From UMGS1491 sp944380925 (GTDB lineage Bacteria; Bacillota; Clostridia; Oscillospirales; Acutalibacteraceae), in assembly GCA_944380925.1 (NCBI GenBank), contig CALWJD010000003.1:81090-145089 (forward strand): a stretch of DNA of 64,000 bases. The letters run 5' to 3'. Of this stretch, positions 9,377 through 17,428 are shown in pieces. A model generated the notes under the pieces. That model saw only the letters and a program-made list of their open reading frames with translations. It did no database searches and had not been told where the DNA came from. The number at the start of each line of letters is the position of its first letter. Positions within the stretch are counted from its first letter, which is position 1. A program made the translations under genes and the position numbers.

Positions 9377-10612
9377 ATGACTACTCAAGAAAAATTTTTT
9401 GAAGCCATCAGAAGATTGGATAGTAAAAAAGTGGTTGAATTATTGAATTTATCGGAAAAGAATGGAGAGCGTTCCAAAGAAACATACATCGATATAAATG
9501 GGTTGAGCAGCGCCGGATTAACCGCATTAATGTCAGTAGCGAAAGAAAAAAACGGTACTGAAATTGTAAAAATACTACTTGAGCATGGGGCGGATGCAAA
9601 TACTGTTTGTACTAAAGGATTATATAAATCAGAAAACGCATTGATAATGGCTGTAAGACGCAGTAAAAATCGTGATACGATTAGTCAGCTCATGAATGTA
9701 ACAGAAAATCTCAATGCTGAAACAGACGACCATAAAACTGTTTTGATGTATGCCATAGATTTGGGCGATTTAGAAACTATTAAACTGTTGATTGGTAAAG
9801 GCCAAAAAAGCGTTACTCACTATCAATGTGGTGGCTATAATTCTTTGCTATATGCTTTACACAGCACAAATAAGAATGCGGTAGCTATAATAGAATTGCT
9901 TTTAGATGTGATTGATGAAGGCGATCTTATGGTTTGTGACGCGCGTGGCAAAACCGCTTTGCATTACGTAGCGGTACGTGTTCCGGAAAACACTGTATTT
10001 GTCGAGAAGTTTTTGAAGAAAATTGGAATGGGTAAAGTGGATATTCCCGACGCTTTGGGGAACACACCGTTAATTGATGCGGCGGTTAAGGGGAGCGCGG
10101 CAGTGTGCAAGCTACTTACCAAATATGGTGCTGACGTTACGTACAAAAATAAAAGAGGTAAAACAGCTTGGGTTTTGGCTAAAGATGTGAAAACAAAAGA
10201 GGCTTTGGAGGAGGCTATATTGCCGAAAAGCTCTGAGCCCGATAGCGCAGAAATGACTCTGGAACAGTGGAACAAAACACTATTTGATGTTGTATGTGGT
10301 AGTAGAAAATACCCGGATCTTGAAAAATTGCTCTCGCATAAGGTAAAGGGTGCAGATGTGAATGTTAAGAACAGGCATGGTGTAACACCGCTGCGTTGTA
10401 TTGTGGGTAGTGATGATTATAGCATTAAAGAAAAGATAAAGTTTGCTAAGCTATTAGTTGATCATGGTGCTGATCCCGAGGTAGAGTTTAGAGATGGAAC
10501 AAGTGCTGCCGACGTGGTGTGGCAGAAATATTTGACTGATAAATCTAAAGATATGCAAGAACTGGTAAGAGTATTGGGAATTAAAGGTTTAGATTTGCGC
10601 GATAAAAAGTAA
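9377..10612 (+). CDS. Ankyrin-repeat protein, no signal peptide
   Basis: A 411-residue protein built almost entirely of ankyrin repeats. Repeat cores can be read at about 40-75 (G-L-T-A-L-M then L-L-E-H-G-A-D), 115-150, 185-220 (G-K-T-A-L-H-Y), 220-260 (G-N-T-P-L-I-D-A-A then L-L-T-K-Y-G-A-D) and 335-375 (G-V-T-P-L-R then L-L-V-D-H-G-A-D). Such repeats mediate protein-protein binding. In host-associated bacteria they are common in delivered effectors, but here there is no signal peptide, leader or membrane segment, so export is unproven. It has its own strong promoter and AAAGGAG ribosome site. It may also act inside the bacterial cell. Confidence 0.88.
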   Translation: MTTQEKFFEAIRRLDSKKVVELLNLSEKNGERSKETYIDINGLSSAGLTALMSVAKEKNGTEIVKILLEHGADANTVCTKGLYKSENALIMAVRRSKNRDTISQLMNVTENLNAETDDHKTVLMYAIDLGDLETIKLLIGKGQKSVTHYQCGGYNSLLYALHSTNKNAVAIIELLLDVIDEGDLMVCDARGKTALHYVAVRVPENTVFVEKFLKKIGMGKVDIPDALGNTPLIDAAVKGSAAVCKLLTKYGADVTYKNKRGKTAWVLAKDVKTKEALEEAILPKSSEPDSAEMTLEQWNKTLFDVVCGSRKYPDLEKLLSHKVKGADVNVKNRHGVTPLRCIVGSDDYSIKEKIKFAKLLVDHGADPEVEFRDGTSAADVVWQKYLTDKSKDMQELVRVLGIKGLDLRDKK

Positions 10613-10709
10613 ATATAGAAATAAGTTTATTGGTTGGTTGTCAAGTAGTGGTAAATGAATAGTAACTTGTATTTAAGCATAAAAATGTTTTATAGCTATG
10701 GATTACTTT

Positions 10710-10746
10710 GTCCCCCCTGATTCATTTTAGGGGGGCATACGTTTTT
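10710..10746 (+). terminator. C/G-rich hairpin in the 270-base gap after the ankyrin gene
   Basis: CCCCCCT at 10712-10718 pairs with AGGGGGG at 10729-10735 across a ten-base loop. The downstream sequence is CATACGTTTTT rather than an immediate T run. It is probably a terminator. The rest of the gap shows no other clear signal. Confidence 0.55.
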
Positions 10747-10883
10747 GAAAAAAATATATAAAGATATCTATAGTTATATTCTGTATGATGTTTTCGGATA
10801 TATAAAATAGTGCTTTTCGTTACTTTTTTAAAATTCATATAATACGACGTCTATATATAAAAATTTGTCGGGAGGTAAACGGC

Positions 10884-12332
10884 ATGAATAAAGTGAACGC
10901 AGTTTTAAGTAAAATATCAGATGATCCAAGTCTTACACAATCTTTTATTAATTTGGATAATTTGGAAGATGTTAAAAACTTTATAAAAAAATTCGATTCC
11001 GAGATAACAGATGAAGAACTATGCGCTTTTTTAGATGATATTTTTTCGGAAATGTCAATTGTAGTTGACGATGGATTACATAACGTAAGCGGAGGTACCT
11101 GTAATAAAAAAATTTTTGCTTGGCCGATGGCATTGCTATCTTCTATGTCTGTTGCCGTGCAACCCAGTTTTGCCATGAAGCCCGGAAGTACATCTGGCGG
11201 TACGGTAGCTGTTGCTTCTAAGAAAAAGCATGAGAGTTTTGGTGCAAAAATTTTATCTTGGTTTAAAGGTGCGCCGAGTGGTGAAGTGGCTGATGGTTAT
11301 CTATTTAATGGGTTTTTGGGAATACCAAGTGAAACAATTTTATCAAATAGCATGGAATCTCGTCGGCAGGTTTTTCGGGACACAATCGATTATTGCATAA
11401 AAAACAAAGATAAATTATCAGTAAATTTTGATGATGAGGATTTTATAAGCGGTGCATCGGAGGTTGTTTGTTATAATCATGGGCTTTTTATGAGAAAATG
11501 TTCGGGCGATAAGGTAAAAGCAACTCCGGTTAAAATTTGGCTTACGAATGGTAAATCTTTGCAAAGTTTAAATGCTGTGAACGCCAGATTGAATATTGCT
11601 CCTAAGGATGTTAAAAACACAGCCGTTCTTAATTTTGCAAACTATTATTGCCCTGGAGGCGGCGTTATACAGGGCTGTACTGCGCAAGAAGAGTGCCTTT
11701 GCAGAATAACAAGCTTGTATCCACATTTGGCTACAAAAAGTATGAAACGTGATTTTTATAGTAAACATACTATTGATCCTGAAAATATTTCGGATTGGTA
11801 TAGGTCGGGCATAGCCAATGAAGCTATATATACAAAAGGTATAAAGCAAATAAAAGAAGATTATAATATCGGCCGAGTGGGTGAATATATCGATGGTTGT
11901 AAATTTAATGTTATAACGGCTGCTGCTCCTGATTTTAGAATTCACTGTTTGAGCAGACGTGAAATACCGCAATATAAAGAGTTAATGAAAGATTTGTGGA
12001 GAATGATTTTAGCCACGGCATATGAGCACGGTGACAAAAATTTGGTTTTGGGAGCATTAGGCTGTGGCGCTTTTAAAAATGATCCAAAACTAGTTTCGGA
12101 AGCGTTTTATGATGTTTTAAGCGAGAAAGGTCCCGGTGGTATGCAGTGGTCATACTGCTTTGATAACATAATTCTTCCGATATTTACATCAAATAGAAGT
12201 GACCAAAGAAATTATAATGCTTTTAAGAAAACCTATGGTGAGAGATGCGATTCTTTATACGGCTTTAGCGAAAAACATGCTCATCTGGCTAAAAGTATGC
12301 AAACAGAAATAGATTTACCATCCTATGATTAA
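10884..12332 (+). CDS. PARG-like (TIGR02452/macrodomain) protein with an N-terminal Nif11-like double-glycine leader
   Basis: A 482-residue protein in three parts. Residues 1-71 look like a Nif11-type leader peptide: D-D-P-S-L, then a charged helix, then I-T-D-E-E-L, ending in H-N-V-S-G-G with the double glycine at 70-71. Residues about 74-98 are basic then hydrophobic, like a Sec signal or membrane segment. The rest is a bacterial-type poly(ADP-ribose) glycohydrolase domain, with P-G-G-G at 257-260 and Q-E-E at 268-270 (the GGG-x(6-8)-QEE signature) and a later L-G-A-L-G-C-G-A-F. That family hydrolyses ADP-ribose polymers. The start is firm: CGGGAGGTAAACGGC precedes the ATG. A host-directed exported enzyme is an inference. 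Confidence 0.88.
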   Translation: MNKVNAVLSKISDDPSLTQSFINLDNLEDVKNFIKKFDSEITDEELCAFLDDIFSEMSIVVDDGLHNVSGGTCNKKIFAWPMALLSSMSVAVQPSFAMKPGSTSGGTVAVASKKKHESFGAKILSWFKGAPSGEVADGYLFNGFLGIPSETILSNSMESRRQVFRDTIDYCIKNKDKLSVNFDDEDFISGASEVVCYNHGLFMRKCSGDKVKATPVKIWLTNGKSLQSLNAVNARLNIAPKDVKNTAVLNFANYYCPGGGVIQGCTAQEECLCRITSLYPHLATKSMKRDFYSKHTIDPENISDWYRSGIANEAIYTKGIKQIKEDYNIGRVGEYIDGCKFNVITAAAPDFRIHCLSRREIPQYKELMKDLWRMILATAYEHGDKNLVLGALGCGAFKNDPKLVSEAFYDVLSEKGPGGMQWSYCFDNIILPIFTSNRSDQRNYNAFKKTYGERCDSLYGFSEKHAHLAKSMQTEIDLPSYD

Positions 12333-12354
12333 TTAGAAATGGATAATTAAATAC

Positions 12355-12393
12355 AAATATCCCCTGATAGTTTTTTATCAGGGGATATTTTTT
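12355..12393. terminator. Strong bidirectional terminator
   Basis: A perfect 15-base stem pairs 12355-12369 with 12376-12390 across a six-base loop. T runs follow in both directions. It separates the convergent PARG-like and DUF1796 genes. Confidence 0.93.
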
Positions 12394-12418
12394 AAAATGA
12401 TAAAGCTAAAATAACTTT

Positions 12419-13345
12419 TTAATCCACAAATTCTTCCGGAAATTTGGCGTTTCCAAATACTTTATCACTTAGCTCAATAGTTTTCATAACCATATCCCAA
12501 GCGGTATAATTTGCTATCCAACCGGGCTTATTTTCGGGGTTGCCTTCAGGTGTTTTGTCGCTAAAAGTAAACTTGATGATTTTCAAATTATCTTGATTAA
12601 ATATGGTGGATTGTTTTACATCTTTAGCGGTTTCATCATCAACTATATTTATCAAAGTAATTTTTTTACCTTTATAAATGTTGCTAAACTTTTTTATGAA
12701 ATCTATAAATTCTTCATCGGATTCAGTGGGTCTATTGCATATAAGTCCGATAGATTCTGATTTTTTAAAAATATCATCCACCTGCTTGGCTCTATGTAAC
12801 ATAAGTTCCCTAATTCTGGTTCTTTCTTCGCTGAGGGGGACGTCTTTTTTAAAATGATGTATTGAAACCACATTGTTTTTTATATCCTTTACATGTTTAC
12901 AATCGTGACAGAATTTGTTTGGAATTTCTTCTATTTTATCAAAAAAATCTTCAAATTTGGTTTCGAAAAAATGAATTGTTGTATCAAGACTATATTTCAT
13001 CATCCAGTCGAGAGGAGATGATTGAAATCTAAAATGATATTCACTTAAATAAAAGGCCGGTCTGCATTCGGCTCCAATAGAAAAAATACAATCGACTTTT
13101 ATGGTTTCGAACTGTTCGCGTTGTTTGTCCTTGACCTCTTCCGCTGAAACGCTTTCTAATTGGTTTTCGGTTTTGTTTTCGGAAATATTTGCGGAACTGC
13201 CGGAAACGAATGGAAAAAAGCATACAGAAACAAGAAAAACACTAATTACTTTTTTCATAAGAAAATTGGACATGCAAATTAATTTATTTGGCTCGGAATT
13301 AAAAGTGCGTTTAGTTGGATTTTGTTTATTTTCGTTATTGTTCAC
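12419..13345 (-). CDS. Exported DUF1796 family putative cysteine peptidase
   Basis: A 308-residue protein. The body from about residue 85 begins with the DUF1796 hallmark I-F-S-I-G-A-E-C-R-P-A and then S-S-P-L-D-W-M, followed by the family's scattered histidines. DUF1796 proteins are predicted papain-like peptidases, and activity is unproven. GTG at 13345 has a good AAAGAGGT ribosome site. It leaves a polar extension of about 24-30 residues ahead of a hydrophobic signal segment (K-K-V-I-S-V-F-L-V-S-V-C-F-F), with a likely cleavage near S-G-S-S-A. The long n-region before the signal peptide is unusual and recalls the leader-plus-signal layout of two other proteins in this window. Confidence 0.82.
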   Translation of the reverse strand: MNNNENKQNPTKRTFNSEPNKLICMSNFLMKKVISVFLVSVCFFPFVSGSSANISENKTENQLESVSAEEVKDKQREQFETIKVDCIFSIGAECRPAFYLSEYHFRFQSSPLDWMMKYSLDTTIHFFETKFEDFFDKIEEIPNKFCHDCKHVKDIKNNVVSIHHFKKDVPLSEERTRIRELMLHRAKQVDDIFKKSESIGLICNRPTESDEEFIDFIKKFSNIYKGKKITLINIVDDETAKDVKQSTIFNQDNLKIIKFTFSDKTPEGNPENKPGWIANYTAWDMVMKTIELSDKVFGNAKFPEEFVD

Positions 13346-13394
13346 AGCTACCTCTTTTTGTTCGAAAAATATTTTTAACTTCTATGTAACCTTT

Positions 13395-13423
13395 ATTATA
13401 CTATATAAACTTAGAAATTTCAA
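13395..13423 (-). promoter_or_regulatory. Sigma-A type promoter for the DUF1796 gene
   Basis: On the minus strand, TTGAAA (13423-13418) and TATAAT (13400-13395) are separated by exactly 17 bases, about 50 bases upstream of the GTG start. Confidence 0.8.
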
Positions 13424-13588
13424 ATATCAAAAGATTTTAATTTAAAATATATAAGTAAAATTTATTTGATTGAGATTTTTTGCAATAATTTATTTATGTA
13501 CAATAAAAAATCAAAAATATGTATTGAATTTATTTTGAATATAGTATAAAATGATGCAAAATTTTAATTACATAAGGGGTGGTTGGTT

Positions 13589-15322
13589 GTGTTTTATAAA
13601 AAAATTACTGCTGTAGTATTGTCGTTTATGATGGTATTTTTTAATTTTTTGCCCAATATGCAAGCTAGGAAGCTTACGGATGATAAAGTTCATAATTCAG
13701 GAATATTGGGGTTTGGCGGAAGTTATGACTATAAAAGAAATGGCGATGGAAATGGTGATACGATAACTCTTTTGAAATGTAAGACGAAAAGGCAAGTGGA
13801 TATCACTTCGCCTGTAGATGGATATAAAGTTACTCAAATTGCCGGGAATTTTTCCGGCGGATCACAACCGAGCAGTTTAAGTGCCGGCGAACGTATGAAA
13901 CTGTTTTTTAAAAATGCGGGCGCTGTTACAAAAGGAACGGCGGTCGGAGGCGTTCGTATTTTAGCAAATATTCTAATGGCATTGGGGGAGGGTGCGAGCT
14001 GTGTTGTTGCAAACACAGGTAAAGCTATTGTTAACGGGTTTGTTATAGGCACTGTGATGCTAACGCCTCTTTTAAACATATTCGTTATGGGTATGTTGGA
14101 AAACTGTAGCGATGGCCTTGATGAACTTCGTATATTCAAATGGGATGAATACAGAAGCTTTGAGCCGGATTATTATGCTATGCCGGAAATAAATATTACG
14201 AGGCCACAGGTATATGCCAAAAATATAAAGAGTGTTGATTTGCGTGAGTGTAACACTGTGGGTGAAAATGCTTTTACAAACTGTAAAAAACTAAAAAAAG
14301 CTATTTTGCCACTTTGTAAAAATATTGGTGATTACGCATTTGCAAATTGTGAGTCATTAAGTGAAATTAATTTTGAACAGTGTAGAAATATAGGAATTGG
14401 CACATTTTTAAATTGTAAAAAATTGGAAAATGTTAAGTTGCCTTTCTGCGGAAATGTTTGTTATCATGCTTTTGCAGGATGTAAAAATCTTAAAAATGTA
14501 GATTTATGGGGTTGGGATTCGTCAGATGTTACATTATACGGACAGTGTTTTGAAAATTGCGAAAAGTTGGAACGTGTTTATGCACCGAATTGTAAAAAAA
14601 TAGCAAGAGGTGCCTTTGACGGATGCAATAATTTACGTGAATTAACTATTTCCAAAGATTGTAAATTTGCAGAAGGTGCAATTCCTGAAGAAAAGGTCAA
14701 GGCAGGCTGTGTGAAATTGGCTTCAAGCGGCACGATATCCTTGGAGCAGTACAGGGCAGCTACAATCAAATCTGATGAGGATAGTGAAAAATTCGATGCG
14801 CAAGATGATAAAACGGACGTACGTTTGCAAGCCGAGGCGGGCGTTTTCCCGAAAGATGCCAAGCTAACCGTAAAAAAGGTTATGGCTAAAGATATGATGG
14901 ATAAAAAGCAATATAAAGAAGCTTTGAAAAATTTGGATGACGAACATAAAAACAAGATTGAAAAATTATATATGTATGATATTACAGTTACCGATAGAAA
15001 CGGAAACGCTATTCAACCAAACGGAAAAGTACAGGTTTTATTCCCAATTAACCAGGATTTGGACGAAAAAGATTTGAAAGCATTGCGCATTTCTGAAAAT
15101 AAGGATTACGTATTTAAGCATGAAATTGTTGAAATAAATGGCAAAAAGTATTGTAGTTATTATACGGATCATTTTAGTGTATATTGCCTTATGGATACGT
15201 TTTCTTCTGAAGATGCGTGGGATTATCTGGTGCCGTACGTGGCGGGAATAGCAACTTTCTCCCTTTTGGCCTGGGTTATATATCATAGCATGATGAAAAG
15301 AAAAAAATTATATGTAAATTAG
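13589..15322 (+). CDS. Secreted leucine-rich-repeat (BspA-like, LRR_5) protein with C-terminal membrane anchor
   Basis: A 577-residue surface protein. Residues 1-27 form a Sec signal peptide (K-K-I-T-A-V-V-L-S-F-M-M-V-F-F). A hydrophobic glycine/alanine-rich stretch covers about 105-175 and is unusual for the family. About six BspA-type repeats follow (pattern A-F-x-N-C-K-x-L-K-x-V-x-L) at about 210-370, each rich in cysteine. A beta-rich module follows at about 460-530, including Y-Y-T-D-H-F-S-V-Y. A transmembrane helix ends in a basic tail (M-M-K-R-K-K), with no LPXTG motif. GTG at 13589 sits nine bases after AAGGGG; the TTG at 13583 is too close. Such proteins often bind host or microbial surfaces. 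Confidence 0.85.
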   Translation: MFYKKITAVVLSFMMVFFNFLPNMQARKLTDDKVHNSGILGFGGSYDYKRNGDGNGDTITLLKCKTKRQVDITSPVDGYKVTQIAGNFSGGSQPSSLSAGERMKLFFKNAGAVTKGTAVGGVRILANILMALGEGASCVVANTGKAIVNGFVIGTVMLTPLLNIFVMGMLENCSDGLDELRIFKWDEYRSFEPDYYAMPEINITRPQVYAKNIKSVDLRECNTVGENAFTNCKKLKKAILPLCKNIGDYAFANCESLSEINFEQCRNIGIGTFLNCKKLENVKLPFCGNVCYHAFAGCKNLKNVDLWGWDSSDVTLYGQCFENCEKLERVYAPNCKKIARGAFDGCNNLRELTISKDCKFAEGAIPEEKVKAGCVKLASSGTISLEQYRAATIKSDEDSEKFDAQDDKTDVRLQAEAGVFPKDAKLTVKKVMAKDMMDKKQYKEALKNLDDEHKNKIEKLYMYDITVTDRNGNAIQPNGKVQVLFPINQDLDEKDLKALRISENKDYVFKHEIVEINGKKYCSYYTDHFSVYCLMDTFSSEDAWDYLVPYVAGIATFSLLAWVIYHSMMKRKKLYVN

Positions 15323-15743
15323 AAGATCTTTTTAAATAAAAAGTCGTGCTTAAAATTGAGTGTGTATATAATACTTTGATACGGTAGTTTCCGAAAGCTA
15401 ATTTTTATTAAGCAAAAGTCATTCCACAGGGGATAAATTCCTGCGGAATGATTTGGTTGTTAGGCATTTTTATAATATAAATTATCCACTAATTATAGGG
15501 TGTCAACCTCATGTTCAGAATTCAATAGAAGAAACATTCCGTAAGAAAATTTTACACTTCTTATTGAATGCCCTGTTGGTGCGGGGCCCCATGAGGGGCA
15601 TGAACAAATTAGTAATAATGAAGTCGAAACCCAACTAAAGTATTTATAAAAAACACATAGTAAAATTCACTCAACACAGATATTGAAATTATCCGAGAAT
15701 TATCATATAATAATAGTATTAAAATATATTTGAGGTGATTTAC
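15323..15743. other. Gap of about 420 bases with two hairpins and possible decayed coding sequence
   Basis: A hairpin at 15420-15450 (CATTCCACAGG with CCTGCGGAATG) is strong but lacks a T run. A second, GCCCC-ATGA-GGGGC, lies at 15586-15599. The stretch around 15565-15650 reads in one frame as a short polar tail ending in a stop, with no start and no recognisable family. It looks like mobile-element or gene debris, but no identity can be given. Confidence 0.4.
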
Positions 15744-16013
15744 ATGGTAATAAAATCTTCTACCACACTCAGAAATGATTATAATCTTATTTCAAATTTG
15801 GCACATGAAATGGATGACCCGATTTATATCACTAAAAACGGTGAAGGCGATTTGGTTGTTATGAGTATGGAATCTTTTGAGAAAAGAGAAGAAATGCTGA
15901 AACTCAGAACTAAAATTATGGTAGCGGAAAATGAACGCTTATTAGGGGAACGAGGTATTTCATTTGATGAAGTAAAACAAAGGTTAGAGGTAAAGTTTAA
16001 TGAAAAAATATAA
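15744..16013 (+). CDS. Antitoxin of the Phd/YefM family
   Basis: An 89-residue protein that would bind and neutralise the adjacent toxin and repress its own promoter. The N-terminal half has the Phd/YefM pattern: an opening I-K-S-S-T-T-L-R-N-D-Y that leads into the helix, then D-P-I-Y-I-T-K-N-G-E-G-D-L-V-V-M-S. A charged C-terminal helix forms the toxin-binding tail. The GTG at 15735 overlaps the ribosome site, so the ATG at 15744, seven bases after GAGGTG, is chosen. It overlaps the toxin gene by 14 bases. Confidence 0.9.
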   Translation: MVIKSSTTLRNDYNLISNLAHEMDDPIYITKNGEGDLVVMSMESFEKREEMLKLRTKIMVAENERLLGERGISFDEVKQRLEVKFNEKI

Positions 16014-16329
16014 AGTTGAATTTTTACCATCCGCATGGAGAGAAATTGACGAAATATCAAATTACTATCTAAATAAAGTTGGTCAAAAATCTGCTAAAAA
16101 GATATTTGATAGAATATTTAAAGCGATTCAAAGGCTTGAAATTTTTCCATTATCTTGCCCTTTGATTAATGATGAAATGTTGAGACAAGAAGGTTATCGA
16201 ATTTTTATTTGTGATGACTATATTTGCGTCTATAAATTGGTTGATGAAGTAGTTTATATTTATCACATAGCAAACGGAAGAACTAACTATAAAAATTTAA
16301 TTCAAAAAAACAAGCCGATTATACAATAA
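16000..16329 (+). CDS. Toxin of the RelE/ParE family
   Basis: A 109-residue basic protein of the RelE/ParE superfamily, probably an mRNA interferase or gyrase poison held in check by the overlapping antitoxin. The N-terminal Y-K-V-E-F-L-P-S-A-W-R-E-I-D-E-I helix and the late Y-R-I-F-I-C-D-D-Y-I-C-V-Y-K strand pair with V-Y-I-Y-H-I-A-N-G-R fit the family. The 14-base overlap implies translational coupling. A small CGATTAT/ATAATCG repeat (16316-16332) overlaps the stop, and tRNA-Arg lies just beyond on the other strand. Confidence 0.9.
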   Translation: MKKYKVEFLPSAWREIDEISNYYLNKVGQKSAKKIFDRIFKAIQRLEIFPLSCPLINDEMLRQEGYRIFICDDYICVYKLVDEVVYIYHIANGRTNYKNLIQKNKPIIQ

Positions 16330-16346
16330 TCGACCTATTTTGACCC

Positions 16347-16423
16347 TGGTCCGCCCGGAGGGATTCGAACCCCCGACCTTCAGAATCGGAATCTGCTGCG
16401 ATATCCAGCTTCGCCACGGGCGG
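16347..16423 (-). tRNA. tRNA-Arg (anticodon CCG)
   Basis: Read on the minus strand, a full cloverleaf folds. The acceptor is CCGCCCG/CGGGCGG, the D-stem is GCGA/TCGC, the anticodon loop is TTCCGAT with anticodon CCG, and the T-arm is GGGGG-TTCGAAT-CCCTC. Discriminator A and an encoded CCA follow. The top pair of the anticodon stem is a G-A mismatch. Confidence 0.96.
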
Positions 16424-16583
16424 ATTTCAAGTGAGTAAGCTATATATTAAACCTAATATACTTACGCTTTCTTCAAAGAAAATATTATAATATTTATCCG
16501 CGTAAGTCAAATGAATACAAGTTTTTTATTATTTGGCGAAAAACTGATTTTGCAATAAAACGTAACAATTTTTTGAAAAAATA

Positions 16584-16611
16584 TTGACTTTTTAAATAAA
16601 ATATCTAAGAT
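16584..16611 (+). promoter_or_regulatory. Probable promoter for the lipoprotein gene
   Basis: TTGACT at 16584-16589 and TAAGAT at 16606-16611, spaced 16 bases apart, lie 37 bases before the start codon. Confidence 0.6.
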
Positions 16612-16647
16612 ATTATTTGATGAAATCAAAAAAGGGGTTGCTCAGTT

Positions 16648-17208
16648 ATGAAAAATATAAAAAATTTGTTTTTTTGCTTTTTGTTTGTACTTATGGGTTT
16701 AGTGTGTTTCAGCGGATGCGGTAAAGAAAACGGCGAGTCCCAAGAAATAGGGAAAACATCGTCTGAAACCGAGAGCACGACTCAAACGCAATCGACCGAG
16801 AATATGGGTATTACAACGAGTGATAAATACACCATAACTTTGGATAAGGAATTTTATAGGCCGAGCATGCGTATTTCAAAGAGTAAAGAAGAGTATGTTT
16901 CGGTTCAGCAATTAAAAAATAATAATGAGAAGTTGGATTTATCAGATCCTGCATCGTATACGAAAGATAAATTAAAATCCGATTTTCAAGATTATATTTC
17001 ACAATTAACTGGTTTTAGCCCTGTGACGGAAGTTAAATTTGGAGATAAGGAAATGTGTAAAACAACAACTTCCGTTAATGCTATAAAATCTGATATCTAC
17101 CGCTTTTTAAGTGAAGGAAAAAACGTTTATAAAATAATAGTCTCCGGAGCTGAATTTAAAGATAGCGATGAGGCTGAGAAAATTATTGAAGACCTAATTT
17201 TGCAGTAA
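16648..17208 (+). CDS. Putative lipoprotein, function unknown
   Basis: A 186-residue protein with a type II signal peptide. After M-K-N-I-K-N come 15 hydrophobic residues and a lipobox ending F-S-G-C at about residue 25, so it should be lipid-anchored on the outer face. A serine/threonine/glutamate-rich linker (about 29-55) precedes a compact C-terminal region of about 130 residues with no recognised motif. It has its own promoter and is followed by a clear terminator, so it is monocistronic. It may be a small periplasm-side or surface sensor, but nothing identifies a role. Confidence 0.75.
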   Translation: MKNIKNLFFCFLFVLMGLVCFSGCGKENGESQEIGKTSSETESTTQTQSTENMGITTSDKYTITLDKEFYRPSMRISKSKEEYVSVQQLKNNNEKLDLSDPASYTKDKLKSDFQDYISQLTGFSPVTEVKFGDKEMCKTTTSVNAIKSDIYRFLSEGKNVYKIIVSGAEFKDSDEAEKIIEDLILQ

Positions 17209-17231
17209 ATACATATTAGTATTATTTTTTA

Positions 17232-17257
17232 ACGCATCGGTTTTCGGTGCGTTTTTA
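17232..17257 (+). terminator. Rho-independent terminator after the lipoprotein gene
   Basis: ACGCATCG (17232-17239) pairs with CGGTGCGT (17245-17252) across a short T-rich loop, with one G-T pair. It is followed by TTTTT. Confidence 0.85.
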
Positions 17258-17391
17258 CTTTGTTTTAAAGATTTGACAGTGGGCATGCGCTTTGTGATTT
17301 TTGCCATAATAAACACGCCCAAAGAGTTGGTGTTTGAAATTTTTTTTGGTTTATGAGGAGCAACATCAATATAGTAAAACGCTTCAGTTTT

Positions 17392-17400
17392 TGGTATAAT
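17392..17400 (+). promoter_or_regulatory. Extended -10 promoter for nfnAB
   Basis: TGGTATAAT at 17392-17400 is an extended -10 box 28 bases upstream of the nfnA start. No good -35 box is seen. Confidence 0.55.
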
Positions 17401-17428
17401 ATTTGCTTAAGGTTGGTGAATATTTTTT

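Noticed and set aside
13589..15322. LRR protein as a sortase B substrate
   Set aside because: The C-terminus has a membrane helix and basic tail but no LPXTG, NPQTN or similar motif before the helix.
15453..15638. 61-codon open frame as a real gene
   Set aside because: No ribosome site, no recognisable motif, and the overlap with hairpins suggests debris rather than a gene.
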